A DNA stretch of 64,000 nucleotides from Alentia gelatinosa (GCA_950022655.1 OX465583.1:37413360-37477359), one strand, 5' to 3'. Counted from the stretch's first letter, positions 1 to 13,150 are shown. The notes: generated by a model from the sequence alone, not told the origin. Made by a program: numbers and translations.

Positions 1-1215
1 CAGTGATTTCCTTGAATAGAACATACGCACACCATGGAATTACCATCCATTCTTAATGGGATATTCGATGTGGCTTCCCTTATGGCTTCCACGTTACGAA
101 AGTGTGTGGCTTCCATGTTCTTTGAAAAGAGGGCTTGGCTACTATATTAGCAACATACCTTTTACCGTTTCTATTTTACGGGGGGTTATCATACGCCATC
201 ACTCAGTGAAATACAGCATTTCATTTCTTTATTATTTCGTTTTTGCCTACACAAGAAATCCGTGGATGAAGGGTTTTTGTCTATATATGTATATTGTTCC
301 ATGTCTTCGCTTTTACGACTGACATTATATTTCCGCGGTTTATGAAATTACGTTTTGCCAAAATTAGTGATACTTGTACGACTCTCATTCTCTTTTTGGT
401 CAGGTATATCAAAATATAATAGGCACGTACTTAAACTGCAGGCCATTCGTTCGAAAAATGTTCAAGTATTGAATAAGTTGATTTATCCTAAACGCCAATC
501 AACACTTTTTTAATCGTGGCCAGTATATCATGGCTCCTGAAAAAGCCCACCATCCACTTATCCGGTCTTACCTACTGTTGTTTTGCTGGTTTGTTGTTGT
601 ATTTCTTTGGGGAGGGGAGTTGGAACATTATATTAGATATATAAGTAGCAATACCCGTAGAAAGCAATAAATATATAGTATTTACAGCTGTGAGAATGAG
701 TCTGTTGGCCTCAATTCCTTCCATCCCTCAAATCGAGAATGACTTGTTCGATGGCATCTAATTGGATCCTCAATAATTAATCACGACTGACCACACTCAG
801 CCAGGCTTATTAAGTAGTCAGTCGGGATTCAACGATCTAGTACATTCATCATCTTGCGCTGTTAGCAGAGTCTATGCTTTGATTTGCCAAGCAAGAAATA
901 AAAACTATGGTATGCCATATGGGGAAGCTGCAAATTAAAAATCTGAAATGTTTCACTGATTCAAACATAATGTGAAATACAAGTAGATATATTCATGTAT
1001 CACCCTTGTATGGGACTAATGATGTTCGGCATTTTTATGTTAATAGAATAGATAAAGAAAATCAGTTTACAGGCATTTTCAGATCTGAAAATGCTTTTAG
1101 CACCCATACTCCATGATCTGTGGAGTAATATCTATATATACCGACGATTAAATACATTATTAACATAATTACAAATCGCTGATAGGCGGCATAATACACC
1201 GTCATGTAGGCTATT
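1..1215. other. AT-rich stretch, nothing recognised
   Basis: No convincing coding frame; the 88-codon frame at 56 has no protein-like features. Confidence 0.6.
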
Positions 1216-1379
1216 GTGAAACTAGCAGATTCAGCATTTAGACGTCCTGCATTAGAGTGGAAACCTATGTCTTTATGGGGTATTCATATTAGATGCTCTC
1301 AGAAAGGTCATGACCCCTGGGGAAGGTTCTTATCCAAGGCAATACACAACATGGGTGAGAGAGAGGGGGTTGATTGTGC

Positions 1380-2700
1380 AAGGCTTTGTCTCGCCTGGCG
1401 GGGTACTCCGGCCTTTCGACTGGGGCCCGGGGTAGGGGGTATACAGACAGGGGGTATTCTGGCGGAGATGAGGTGGGGTATTGGCGGCAGATGCGCTCGG
1501 CGCGTGGAGGGATCACGGGTCGCGTCGGGCGCGGGTGAAGGCGGATGTGAACGTTTATAATCACCCCGCTCATGGGCACCACTCGCCGCATTGACGCCAT
1601 CTACCGGCGCGGATTAAAACCACCGGCATCAAAAACTTTCCCCATTCTCACGACAGCTCTCACCGGGGCTGTGTATCGGGCGCGCCCGGCGCTATACCCG
1701 CGGAGGCGCCCTGGAGCGCCCGCTGAGCCCGATAATAGGGTTCCGCATCCGGGGGCTCTGGGCGCACTTTACGCGGGCTCGGGCCCGTAATGCTGCGCCG
1801 TAATGCCGGGGTGTCAGGGGGTCTGCAGCCGGCAGCCAGGCACTAAGTCGCGTCCTTATGGGGCGGCGGGCACGGCGCCCAACCCAGGCGGGCGCTATCG
1901 GCGCGCGGGCGGGCGGATGGGCTCCTATCGGGCCGGGGTATCGGGCGGGGGCACCGGGGCCTGGATTCCACCCCAGCCGGCGGAGTCCCAGCTCTCAGGG
2001 TCCGTAGTATTTATCATCCACCGTTATACCCGGAGCCTCCGCCGAAGCAAAAAAAAGTGGGCTGGATTTGATGGCAGTGAGGCCGGTTAATTAAGGGCAG
2101 AGCTCCCCTCAGCCGCGCCGACTTATTCATTACTTTACCGATCAAATATGATCAAATTCCTGGAGAGGCTCGAGGATCACTGGCGGATGAGAGCCCAGAC
2201 TTCCTTTGAAAGCCTGGCTCCACTGAAGCGAGAAATCTCAGTTAGAGTACTCTGGTGCCAGAGATGGAGGATGGAGAAGGGGAGGGGTAGATTCCCCCAC
2301 CCCACCCCAAAGCGCCACTCGTCATAAACGCCCGTCTGTATGGCGCCACACTATCGTCTTCCAGACCACTGTCTCGCGCCCAAATCGAGGGGAATCCTGC
2401 TTGGATTGACAGCGTTACAATAAGTAGCGGCAGTTTAAGGCCCGTAGTGATAAGCGAAAGCCGACTAAGCTACAGCACATCCCACCCCTCATCCCGTCCT
2501 CATCCCGCCCCCATCCCGTCTGCATCCCGGCCCCGCCCGTCACCCCGGACACGGCTAGCCCCCTTGTAGCCGCTGGTCCTATCTTCCACCACCAGGGAGT
2601 GGGGTACACCCCCACGCTGCTCGCCATGCAGACCTCTCCTCCAGTACCACCTCTCAGTCCCCGCAGTGATGATGATAGTTTGTCCACGCGTCCACACTAA
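1380..2700. promoter_or_regulatory. CpG-rich block 1
   Basis: High GC with many CpG (GGGCGCGCCCGGCGC and similar), very unlike the flanks. Open frames on both strands are by-products of composition. No start codon followed by a good donor was found. It may be a CpG island of a gene outside or a GC-rich repeat. Confidence 0.4.
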
Positions 2701-3154
2701 ACTTCCTTTGAAGCCAGTAAATACAACTGGTTTAGCCCCAGTCAGGTTTATGTTTCACCATGGAGCGCTTCACAACTCTGGTCTGTTTTTTGTATGCTTT
2801 CTAGAGTTAGCTTTACTTTAGAATTGCTAAAGTTCGCCTTGAACCTTAATTTTGTAAGCCTATACTGGTATAAGAATAGTGTATACATTACTTCAGTTGA
2901 TGCTGATCCCTTTTTTCTAATATTGTGAACATTGCTCTCTTTATAAGATTTTTCACATTTGCGTTACGCCAAAGCTATTTACTGATAATCCAAGTTTGAT
3001 CCAATTAGATCATTGGTGATAGGTATTAAGGACATACACTGCCAAATAAAAACGAGAGTAATGATATCATCACTTAATACCGATCAAATTTTTTCCCTAA
3101 TAAAAGAATTTTCAAGATTGCCTTATTCTATAGAGATCATAGATAATTACCATA

Positions 3155-3158
<4 letters not shown>

Positions 3159-3220
<62 letters not shown>
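3159..3220. repeat. (TA)n microsatellite
   Basis: About 31 uninterrupted TA units between the two CpG-rich blocks. Confidence 0.98.
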
Positions 3221-3229
<9 letters not shown>

Positions 3230-3489
3230 GTGTAGGCTTATATGTGTGTATAATAGGCCTACATATAGACATGTATTAGGCCTACATGTATATGTACATA
3301 GATGTTATGTATTTACATTATATATAACATATATTTCTAATAGCCTTAATGTATTGTAGATGATAAGTACTTTTAATGTATCAACATAAAGTATTTAGCC
3401 ATTAATCAGGCGAATAAATCCTACTGCGCAAATGGTAGTTACAAACACTTGGGATTGGCTGCCTTCCCTCTTTTTCAATATACAGAAAA

Positions 3490-5250
3490 TCGGAAGGGTT
3501 AAGTGTAAACGTATTTTTTGCTGTGGCGGGGCCTGTACTGGGGTGTGTGTGGAGGGCGGGGCTTGTATCTCAGGGTAAATAGCATGGGGCAGGGTTTAAC
3601 GCAGACCACATATCCGGGGTTGATCCTCTAATCACAGCAGTTGACGAGCAGCACTGCCGCCGAGCCCCCCACACCAGCTGACCAGTGCTTAATTACCATC
3701 AAATACCAATAATTGGAACAAAAGAGACCTGTGGCCGGCATACCGCGCCCGGCTAATGGGGCTGGCCGGGCCCCCGAGCCGCCTTCCCGTGTCCCCCGCC
3801 TCTCGTACCGTGCCGCCTCCCGGTCCCGGCCCGGAGCAATATGGCGGACGCCCGGGCTCCCACTGGAGGAAGGGATTGACGCGCCGTAGTCCTCCTGGGC
3901 CGCGGCAGCCTCCAGGCCGGCCGTGGAAGAGGCCCGGGAGGCGGTGGTGGAGGGCAGGGAGGTATAGACGAACATCTAGGCATGGAGGAGATGTGAGTAT
4001 AAGCTCCACCTCCCCAACGGACAATAAGAGGGGTGGGTTGGTAGGTTAGACTGAAGGCTGGGGCGAGTAAGAGGGTGGTTTCAGGGATGGTGGAGGGATG
4101 GGGGTTAACGTGGTTGAGGAGGTTGGAAGGGGAGAGGAGAGGAGCGGGGGCGAAAAGGCATTTAGCCTATAAGGCTGAGATTGGGCGCCTTGTTCAGGGC
4201 TAAAGACCCGTCTCATCCTTCCCCACCTCCCCTCTAGCTCTCAGATTAGGCCCGTTTCTTGTCGGCTTTGCCCGAAGCGCCCTATTATCGCCCGATGATC
4301 CTGAGATTTTAATTTCGGCGCGCTCTTCTTTGTGTACAAAGCCGGGGGATAGCTTAACAAGGCCAGGACGAGCGGTGGGGCATTTGTTTTCATTTGGCGA
4401 CACCTGGGGGCCTTAGTGAATGGTTAAACGTATAGTGAGAGTCAATCGCCGCTCGCCGCCGCCGGATCTATACAATAAGGCCGGGATTCATTTTTCTACT
4501 GTTATTGAGATTAATGCGCGGAGCGGACTCATCCGGCTGATAAAACCACTTATCGTATTAGCCAAATCATCGCCGTCATACAAATCACGATAAGCGCGAG
4601 CCTAACAAGATTGCCGCGCATAGATTAGCCGAACCAACCTCGACTACAACGTCCCGGATCATATTTCCCGCGCTGGATCGGCGTGAGACAATAAAAACAG
4701 CGGAGGGCGCGCGGCTATTTGTCGTCTGCGCGACGTCGAGGAACGCAGCGCGCGGAGCACGCCGGGAAATATATGCAGATTGGAGCCCGGGAAGGGAGGG
4801 CGATAATGGAGGTAGATTGCACACAGACAGCGCTGCGTCTGACAGACCCATTGACCCCGGGGCTGACAAGATCTAACCCCGTCACAAAGGCGGGCCCCGC
4901 CATCTTGCTCCGGGCCGAGCGCACAAATCTACCCCGAGGGACCCATTCCGTCGCCGGCAGAGACCCGCCCTGCGCCGTGCCTGCCTAGTGCCGCCTGTCT
5001 GCTCGCCTCCCGCTCGCCTCCCGCTTCCCAACCGATCAGACGACGGCCGGTATTCCCGCCACGGCCTGCCGGGCCCACACCACTACAGCCCGCCGCTCTG
5101 CCTGCTCCATCACTCCCTGTATACCCCGTACTCCGTACGCCCATCTTCCACTCCACCTTCAAACTCCGGCTCTACATTTCCCCCATTGCTCACCCTGTCT
5201 GGTCCCTATACATTTCCGCCCTGCCCGTGATATACACCGCCCATACGACC
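3490..5250. promoter_or_regulatory. CpG-rich block 2 with promoter-like motifs
   Basis: CpG-dense, mixed with AT-rich homeodomain- and GATA-like words (GCTTAATTACC, ACTTATCGTATTAG, GAGATTAATG). AATATGGCGG (3,838) and its perfect YY1-like cousin AAGATGGCGG on the minus strand (4,897-4,906) are typical of animal promoters. A possible plus-strand first exon ends at GAGAT|GTGAGT (3,992). Confidence 0.45.
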
Positions 5251-5328
5251 CAACCTTGTCCTTCTTGCTTCTTCCACCATGCATGTCTTACCACCCCTAT
5301 GTGCTCTGCCCTGTCTCTACCCATTCCC

Positions 5329-5363
5329 GCCCCCCCCCCCCCCCACCCCCACCCCCACCCCAC
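5329..5363 (+). repeat. C-rich tract
   Basis: A run of about 15 C followed by ACCCCC units. It abuts the hairpin end of repeat F1. Confidence 0.95.
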
Positions 5364-5364
5364 T

Positions 5365-5660
5365 TTAGTAGAGTGTGCTTGCACGCTCTCTAAATTTGTC
5401 TTGCTACAAAAAAACCACCAAACCAACCCTTCACTATCAGCGTGCTATTCACTCGGATATTATGAAAGTAGTAGAGGGCCAGTGTCTCAGGGTCTTAGAG
5501 GTGTGACAAGCTGACCATAACCGATCACTTGAGACCAAAATACCTCAATGATGGTGCGTGTTAGGGTTGGATCCTACTCAGAGAGTTGCAGTAAGGGCAG
5601 TTGACTGGGTGCAAGTGGGTTACAGAAAATCACCCTTAGATTGTATATCCAAAACCTTTT
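5365..5660 (-). repeat. Dispersed repeat family F1, copy 1
   Basis: This is the reverse orientation of the family best seen at 7,120-7,500. It opens with a hairpin-like end, AGAGTGTGCTTGCACGCTCT (5,374-5,393), and contains GTGTCTCAGGGTCTTAGAGG, ACCAAAATACCTCA and GTGGGTTACAGA. Confidence 0.7.
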
Positions 5661-5664
5661 TAAT

Positions 5665-5935
5665 TTAATTTATTACAGCATGCTCGCACGCCCTATATAC
5701 ATCGCATAAAAGTTAGAGTGGTCACATTTAGACTTCGACCATGATGCAAATAACTATCCCTTCAATGTCTGCGTGCTGTTCGCTGTGATATGAGGAAAGG
5801 AGCAGGGTGCCATTGTCACAGGGTCTTAGAGGCATGTCCAGCTGACCATGGCCAAACACTCGGGTCAAGACCGAAATACCTAAAGACCTACTGGTGCTTG
5901 ATATGTTTGAATCCTAGATGCTATGTGCTCGTAGT
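5665..5935 (-). repeat. Dispersed repeat family F1, copy 2
   Basis: A second reverse copy follows head-to-tail. It opens with GCATGCTCGCACGCCC and includes CACAGGGTCTTAGAGGCATG, AGCTGACCATGGCC and TGGTGCTTGATATGTTTG. It is truncated at about 5,935. Confidence 0.7.
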
Positions 5936-5939
5936 TCAT

Positions 5940-7110
5940 TTGTGTCTCAACTATACCTATATTCGACTCTATGCCTAATTCCTCTTTCTCGTACCACCTT
6001 CTAATAATCTGCCCCAATGTATCCTGCTACTCATCAACATCCACATTGCCATAGCTCACATTGCGCTGTTATCTATTACCTATCCCATTTTGTGTTCCAT
6101 TCCATTGCTCTCTACAACCCTGCGCCATTGCCCTGCTCCACATATTGTGAGCACTGTTCTCCATATCCCTAATTATGCACGTTTCCATTGCCTTGAAACA
6201 TTTTGTGCTGTTTTTAATTGCAATACCCTTCATTGTTTCTTTCCTCATTTTGCTGGCTCGCATACTCCCACCTCACAATCTGCACTGGATTTTTCCATAC
6301 CACCACCTCACTCCTCGCTACATATCCCTCCGTCTAACCATATCCTGCACCACAACGCCTCCCATGCCTCACTCCATCCCCGTACTCATCCACACGGTCG
6401 TCAGCACGGCGCACAATCACAGCAGATTCATGCATAGATCTCACAAGGCACCGCCCCGCTGCTAACAGGCAGCCAGATCTATGTGTCATCCGGGGCTAGG
6501 TCGTTAGGTGGCCGGTTAATGAGATCTATGGACCCCGGGCCGCTCGTGGCTTGGATGATTCAACGTAAAAGAATAGGGCCTAAGTAGCAGAATTATACCT
6601 CTGACAGTAGCAAGCTGACTGCTCGCACAACCACAGCAGGAAATACCGTAAATGTGTGGGGATATTTAAATAAACAGATCTTATTATTTTTGGATGAGAT
6701 TAGAGATGATCTACGGAGTGGTCTAGACAGTATGCTTCAAATCCCTAACAATCCAATTGCTATTTTTACATTCCTTTGTCGTGGGATATTTACTGTATAG
6801 TAAACTACTGGTCAGCACCACCATCTCATCCCCTGGACCCCAGATTTACCTACATCTAATATCATAGCAGTAACTTCTCTAGCCGTAACATTGTATTTTT
6901 CCTAGTCACAAAATTGTCCTACTACCCCAGCATTTCTATCTTCATAATATCTACTGACCACTATCACAGCCTTGCTAATCACAACGTAGACCCACTAACG
7001 ATGATTCGGTCAATACTCCAGTGACCCTCCCTATATCAACCGTAGGTCTAATAAGTCGTAATGTAACCTACTTACCAAAGTCCTAGAATTTGCATCTACA
7101 ACTTGAGGCC
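5940..7110. other. Intergenic, CCATTGC-rich then plain
   Basis: 6,000-6,400 shows loose repetition of CCATTGC and CCATTCC. The rest shows nothing. Confidence 0.5.
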
Positions 7111-7119
7111 TTTATGTAA

Positions 7120-7500
7120 CTAGGAGCAAATAGTATGTTTCCCATTGGTGAATGAGCGTGCAACTATAAATGAGCAACAATTAAAAGGTTTGGGTTACAT
7201 TCAGTCTATAGATGGTTTTCTGTAACCCACTTGCGCTCAGTCTACCTTCCATTTCTGCAACTGCCTGAGTCTAGAATCCAATCATATCAAGCACCAGTGG
7301 GTCTCGGGGTATTTTGGTCATGGGGGATCGGGCATGGTCTGCTAGGCTCACCTCTACGACCCTGAGACACTGTCACCCTGCTTCTTTCCCCATATCACAG
7401 TGAATAGCAGCAAGATAGTGAAGGGATAGTCTTTTTTGGCAGCATGCTCGAAGTCTACATGTGACCACTGTAACTTTTAGGCAATGTATTTTGTGTGAGC
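7120..7500 (+). repeat. Dispersed repeat family F1, copy 3
   Basis: This forward copy, about 380 bp, starts TGGTGAATGAGCGTGCAACT and runs through AATTAAAAGGTTTGGGTTAC, CAAGCACCAGTGGGTC and CACAGTGAATAGCAGCA. It aligns along its length to 58,150-58,510. Confidence 0.8.
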
Positions 7501-7739
7501 ACGATCTTAAATACTATACAAAACGAGGCAGCTTTATATGCATATTTACAAAAGAGGGCATGCGCTGGGGAAGCTGAAGTTAATAAGGCTATTGGCTCTG
7601 GCAGGTTTTGGAAACTACTATAGGACTATCATATTTATTGATTTTAGGGCTGGAGTCTGCACATGGGACCGACAAGTTCTCTGAGTTTACAGAGCTGTCG
7701 TTGGCATTTATCTCGGGGTCCATGGGTCTGCAGAGATTA

Positions 7740-8035
7740 TATTGATGGTAGGTTGGCAGTGCTGAAATGGATGATGGGTTGGAAAGACTGATATCGGTGA
7801 TGGGTTGGCAGGACTGATATTGGTGATGGGTTGGCAGGGCTAATATGGATGATGGGTAGGAGGGTAGACATAGATGATGGGTTGGCAGGGTTAATATAGA
7901 TGATGGGTTGGCAGCGCTAATGTGGGTGATCGTTGGAAGGGCTGGTATGGATAATGGTTCGGCAGGGCCCTTGTGGTTGATCGTTGGCATGGCTGGTGTG
8001 GATAATGGTTCGGCAGGTCTGATGCAGTAGATGGG
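7740..8035 (+). repeat. Minisatellite, about 25-26-bp unit
   Basis: About eleven units resemble GATGATGGGTTGGCAGGGCT + AATATG. The 155-codon minus-strand frame over it is a product of the repeat, not a gene. Confidence 0.9.
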
Positions 8036-8361
8036 ATCTGTAGCGTATGGTGACATTATGTAGTGTGGCTATATGGAAGTGGGGCCGGGTGGGGTGTAGC
8101 TGCATATGAACACTGGGTAAGACGGGGCGGTGCAGGCGGGGTAGACAGAAGGGGCGGGCGGCCCGAAACGAAGCAGGAAGAGATAGATGGCCATTTCATT
8201 GGATTAACTGGGAGATTAGGACGTGAGTCGCAATGCGCGGGCACGGGCCCCTAATCCAGGAGGATCAACGCAATCTCCGTGATGGAGCGACGCGGCACCA
8301 GGCATCACGACCACTGCCGGCGCCGCGTCATCTCCGACCGGCCCTGCAGTGCAATTGTCTC

Positions 8362-8896
8362 AACAATCTCTCAGTGTACTCTCAACGTCCTCTCTGCATT
8401 CTCACACAGCGTCCTCCCAGTATCCCCTCTGCATCTTTTCTACATCATCTCTGCATCCTCTCGGCATCCTCTCTGCAGCCCCTCAGCGTCCTCTCTGTAT
8501 CCTTTCAGCGCCCTCTCTGCACCCTCTCGGCGTCCTCTCTGCATCCTCTCAGCGTCATCTCTGCACCCTCTCTGCGTCCTCTCTGCATCCTCTCAGCGTT
8601 CTCTCTGCATCCTCTCAGCGTTCTCTCTACATCCTCTCTGCATCCTCTCAGCGTTCTCTCTGCACCCCCTTAGCGTCCTCTCTGCATCCTCTCAGCGTTC
8701 TCTCTACATCCTTTCAGTATTCTCTCTGCATCCTCTTTGCGTCCTCTCTGCATCCTCTCAGCGTTCTCTCTACATCCCCTCTGCATTCTCTCTGCCTCCT
8801 CTCTGCGTCCTCTCAACATCTTAGAACTCTGCGTCCTCTGAGGGTTTTCTCTGCATCCTCCCAGTGTCCTCTCTGCCTTGTCGCTGTATACTCCCT
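8362..8896 (+). repeat. Minisatellite, 11-bp unit
   Basis: About 45 units alternate CCTCTCTGCAT and CCTCTCAGCGT. Since 11 is not a multiple of three and the unit lacks stops, all three plus frames stay open and read an 11-residue Ser/Leu-rich repeat. The frames of up to 187 codons are therefore artefacts. Confidence 0.95.
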
Positions 8897-8899
8897 GCG

Positions 8900-10280
8900 T
8901 CGATTATCATAATTCAATCATACTCTCTTCACTATTCCCACATGGAAATATCATACTATATATCTAGACCCAATGAATGAGCTTATGAGCTAGTGTATCG
9001 GGCAGCAAGACCCAAATCACATTATCTACGTTTTTGAAAATCTTGATCGTCTTTTTTCTTGTATTCCTATTATGTCAAACTGGTTGAAAGGGAGACAGGC
9101 CTGTGAGCCTAGAATATAACTGGTAAAACTAACAAACTGAAAACTCGACAAAAATCTAAAAAATCTACTCAGTTGAGATTGTAAGGCAAAGAAAATGAAT
9201 CACCTAGTTTCGGCATTTCGGTAGGTGAATACAAGTCGCTCGCTCTAGGTGTGACTGAGCTGCTCATCGATATTTTTTAAAATCTTCATTTACAGCGATT
9301 TGACACAGGTCCATCAGTCGACCATCCTCTGTTCAGATTACTCTTATCACAGTTTGACATAGAATATTGCATAAAGAGACGAGGTTTAATAGTTTCCAAT
9401 AACTCTTCGCTAGTCCTTTACAAATTATGGCGTCTACATCAATTGTGATAATATAAAGATATAGTTTGTTGCTTGTAGAATCCACTGGTCCTTGGGCTGA
9501 CGGTGTGTCCGCTTTTTATTTGCCCATGCAGTTGATCAGACACATTCCTCCAGATTTGTTTTGAACTATAATCATCATTGCAATAAAGCTTTTTCCACTC
9601 TGCCGAAAGTAATGCTGGGAGGGATACGCAGTAGAGGTGACAAAACATAGCAACGTATTTTTTAAAACTGGATGATTGGGTGTGTGACAGTAATTTATTT
9701 ATATTATTATATACCGGTACAAGAATATCTCAGTTATACTCACTATAAATTTCATTAGTCCACAGAATTGTGTAGTAAGTACATAATACTACCCTCCGTA
9801 CCACGTGACTTGCTGACAAATGGAGAGAAAAAAGATAAACAGAAAAAATGGCGGGTGTTTCCTGGTTCAGAGGTATATGTACACAATACGATCGCCCAGC
9901 ACTACCCGCACACCCGAAATTGACGTAAAATAAACAAACAAATAGTAAACATAGTAAATACATACCCAATGAGGACATTATCAAACTGAAATATGTATGA
10001 AACATTGCTCCGCCCAACGTCCGATAGCACATCAAAAGCTACTGTGTGACTTAATCGCTACCACTCACTCTCCCAGAAGATCTTTTGTGTAGTATGCACT
10101 TACTAATCTCTGCTTCAACCCTGCTATCGCTTTCCATAACGACGTTATGAGGTCATCGTGGAGTAGCCACCTAGCGAAACACCCGTGAATTATCGATCAA
10201 AGTGAATGGATTCATGCGTGACTTACTAAAGGGTGAGATGATGAAAGAGTGAATTGTAAAATGTTGTTTTTAATGATTTC
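8900..10280. other. Intergenic, nothing recognised
   Basis: AT-rich with short chance frames only. Confidence 0.6.
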
Positions 10281-10283
10281 TAG

Positions 10284-10377
10284 GTACGTGATATTAATGA
10301 GAAATTGTGAGTGTGACTGGATTACATTTGTTCCTCAATATTTTGATGGGGAATGCTCACCTTGTTTTTCAAACTTG
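10284..10377 (+). CDS. Candidate internal exon, cysteine-rich
   Basis: Acceptor TGATTTCTAG (to 10,283) and strong donor CTTG|GTGAGT (10,378) bound a 94-bp segment reading YVILMRNCECDWITF then VPQYFDGECSPCFSNL (phase 2 in, phase 0 out). The W-I/P..F/C..C arrangement is mildly reminiscent of a TGF-beta cystine knot, but the diagnostic C-x-G-x-C is absent. No neighbouring exon was found, so function is unassigned. Confidence 0.25.
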
Positions 10378-10379
10378 GT

Positions 10380-12640
10380 GAGTATTTCTGACCAAAATAT
10401 CTCCGAACAGATTCCATTCAGTCACACTAACCATGTCTCCAGATTAAGTTCAGGGATTGCGTCATAATCTTACCTCTGTTGACCAAATGGTAACTGTAAA
10501 ATATTTGCAAAGTATGTAAGGACATCATGGTGACATCATAATGCCGCATCAGATATCACCTTATCCATCGCCAACCCATTGTTCTGTCTGTCCACTCCAT
10601 ACATATATTATTTGGGCTGCGTTGGAGGATGCGAACATATATCAGGTAAAATGGCCTCTGAGGGAGTTAGTTCAAAGCATGCAGGGATATCTTTACAGTT
10701 GCAATGATTCGATAGGGACTGGATTTACAAATTAAGGCAAAATAAGGTGAATTTTTTAATAAAAAATGTATTAATAAAACTAGGTATTTGATTAAGGGAA
10801 GATTAATATAGTGTGTCAAGATTATTGGCCCGATATTGTTAATTTACCAAACCTATAGTAAACTTGGCTTGTTTAGTACGGGTAAGTAAACTAAATTGCT
10901 AGCTAACTACTAACTAACTAACTGAACTGTAAAACAACAATTGGTAATACTTCGATGCGTTTCGAGACATTATTGTTATCTATCTGAACCTGTATTTGCA
11001 GAGAGACCATCAACAGTACTTTGGTATAAATAAGTCGAAATCTAAATATATCTAAACAGGTGGTGGATTGACTGGTGGTGTCTGAAAGTACATTGGTGGT
11101 GTAGTCTAGATATGGGTATGAAAAATATATATACACTCATTTATCTATAATGGAATCTGAAAGTTTACCATTCCAAAATATATGAGAAAATCTCAAATCA
11201 GAAGCTTTAAAACGGAAAGGCAGCTTTCGAAGACTACATATTCCATATTGAGAATGGGTCTCATGAGATTTTAAACCCTGTGAGGAACTTGAATCCTACC
11301 GTGTGAATTTCACTAGTAGGCACAAGTTGGTGTAGACTAAGTGTACGTCTATTCTTCTGAAAGACATTTTGAAAACCGCTATCCCTCTTTCCAATTTTAC
11401 TTGTAGAGGATATCGTGATATCAACAAAACCTTCTCATTTTGGTTTGTAAGATATTTACATCGATAGGCAATGGAGATAGTGGCAAGGGCTCCAGTATAT
11501 ATATTCTTATACCTATCTTCAAATATCTGACAAGTTAAATAAGTATAGGTGTGGTTGATATCATTCGCATACAAATTCGAAGGTGGATATTTGGTTTATG
11601 ATAAGTAAACTTGTTTAATCTTTTTTTTCTATCATCTAGGATTGAGAGGTGGTGTCTGAAAGTACATTGGAGGTGTACTCTACCTGGCGGGGTTCCTTAA
11701 TATTGTGGTGGGTGTGTCTGCGTTCGCAAATCTGTAGAAGGTGGGTGAGACGCAAACGTTCTGCTATATAAAGGCCACGTTTCCGGTCGAGCATTCGTGT
11801 CCTGAAAACGGTCACATAAAGGGTTAATGTAAACGTACCTCTGTATATCATGTGGTGGTGTGATGGAAAATGTATGGCTTCAATCTGATATACTATGTCA
11901 AGTCCGATCACTGCCTTATGAGCTATAAACATTTTTTCAAGTACATGTGTATTGGTATGGGACCCACATAATTGCACTGCATAACCAATGCCTGGTACTC
12001 TACAGAACCTGCAATGTTAGATTTATTTCTTATCATATTGTATCACTAATAAATATTAGTACTCAGCTGTCTGGGTTCTGTTCACTAGTTAATTTAAGTT
12101 ATGCCCTCATTCTTGAACATCATTACTGTCTGAAAGTGTGTTATGAGTGTTAGCGTTACTTAATCTTTTGGTAACTATATAAAGTAAAAGTAATAATTCA
12201 ACCAACACTATTTAATCAAACATTCCTGATTATTGTGGCTCTACCTATGTCTAAATATGCCCATGTTTGAAATAAAGGTTACAGATTTATGTCGATACGT
12301 TGTAACAGTTCATACCATGTATCATGTACAGATCTGACTTTTCATTTTGGCAATATTTCAGCTTTTCTGGGAAAGTGTGAATCAACAATAACTAACTTTG
12401 GCTTTCAATGTCATTTACAGAGATTAATATGAAATATCAAATTCATTTCTCACTATATATGTGTCACAGACTTTTAAATTTTGATATTAAAAGTCTCTTC
12501 GTATGATTCAATCCAAACCTGACTAGCAGAACCATGACTTTCTATCAACCGGTTTGTTCTATTAGCATGTTAATCTTTCTAAATGTTACTTATGAACGGG
12601 TCCCTGCAGCTGGTTGGTAATGCAGTTGAAATTAGGCGTA
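10380..12640. other. Intergenic with a short repeated phrase
   Basis: GGTGGTGTCTGAAAGTACAT occurs at 11,075 and 11,649, each followed by TGG(T/A)GGTGTA(G/C)TCTA: a dispersed pair about 570 bp apart. Nothing else recognised. Confidence 0.55.
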
Positions 12641-12662
12641 GGCAATGTGTTCTGACAGCGAC

Positions 12663-12812
12663 CCTACGGTGGCGGTAGTGGTGGTGGTGGTGGTGACATT
12701 GACCATTCATACAACCCACTTATTATTCCAGAACTACTGTAGGAGCCTACTCTATGTACACTGCCTACCCCCAGCCTCAAACACCACCACCACCACCACT
12801 GCCACCATCCGC
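12663..12812. repeat. Inverted (GGT)n / (ACC)n pair
   Basis: GTGGCGGTAGTGGTGGTGGT at 12,669 faces ACCACCACCACTGCCACCAT at about 12,787, able to pair across about 85 bases. Confidence 0.7.
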
Positions 12813-12854
12813 CACCACAATCCCTACCCATGATCGATCATCTCAATCTCACGG

Positions 12855-13150
12855 TCATCACAGAGAAGCGGATGTAACGGGTATTACGTCGCGTTACAGA
12901 CAGCTCCATATTGCACCAGTCATGGTGGGTGGCGGAGGCCAAAAGTCAAACCAGGCCCACAATGCCGCCGCCAGGCGCATTATGAGCACTGGCCGAGGGG
13001 CTATTGAGATTGGCCGCTCTGTGTGGCATGGTGGTGGCCAGCCCTCGCCGCCTGATATGATTTTTGTAGCCCTCGTGGCCGGCGCCCGTCCCCGCCCGCC
13101 CCGACTCCCTGCCGGTCTCCGTGCAGGCAAGTTAATCGACCGAGAAACAG
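12855..13150. promoter_or_regulatory. CpG-retaining GC-rich block
   Basis: Balanced, unique-looking sequence with CATATTGCACC, CAGGCGCATTATGAG and GGCTATTGAGATTGG. A 139-codon plus frame (12,754-13,173) spans it, starting MYTAYPQPQTPPPPP, but it ends in unlikely sequence. I lean to a cis-regulatory element; a proline-rich first exon is the alternative. Confidence 0.3.

Noticed and set aside
7589..8056. 155-codon minus-strand frame
   Set aside because: It is a translation of the 25-26-bp minisatellite; the peptide repeats in step with the DNA unit.
8279..8912. Plus-strand frames of 146-187 codons
   Set aside because: All three frames are kept open by the 11-bp repeat and read the same Ser/Leu-rich pattern.
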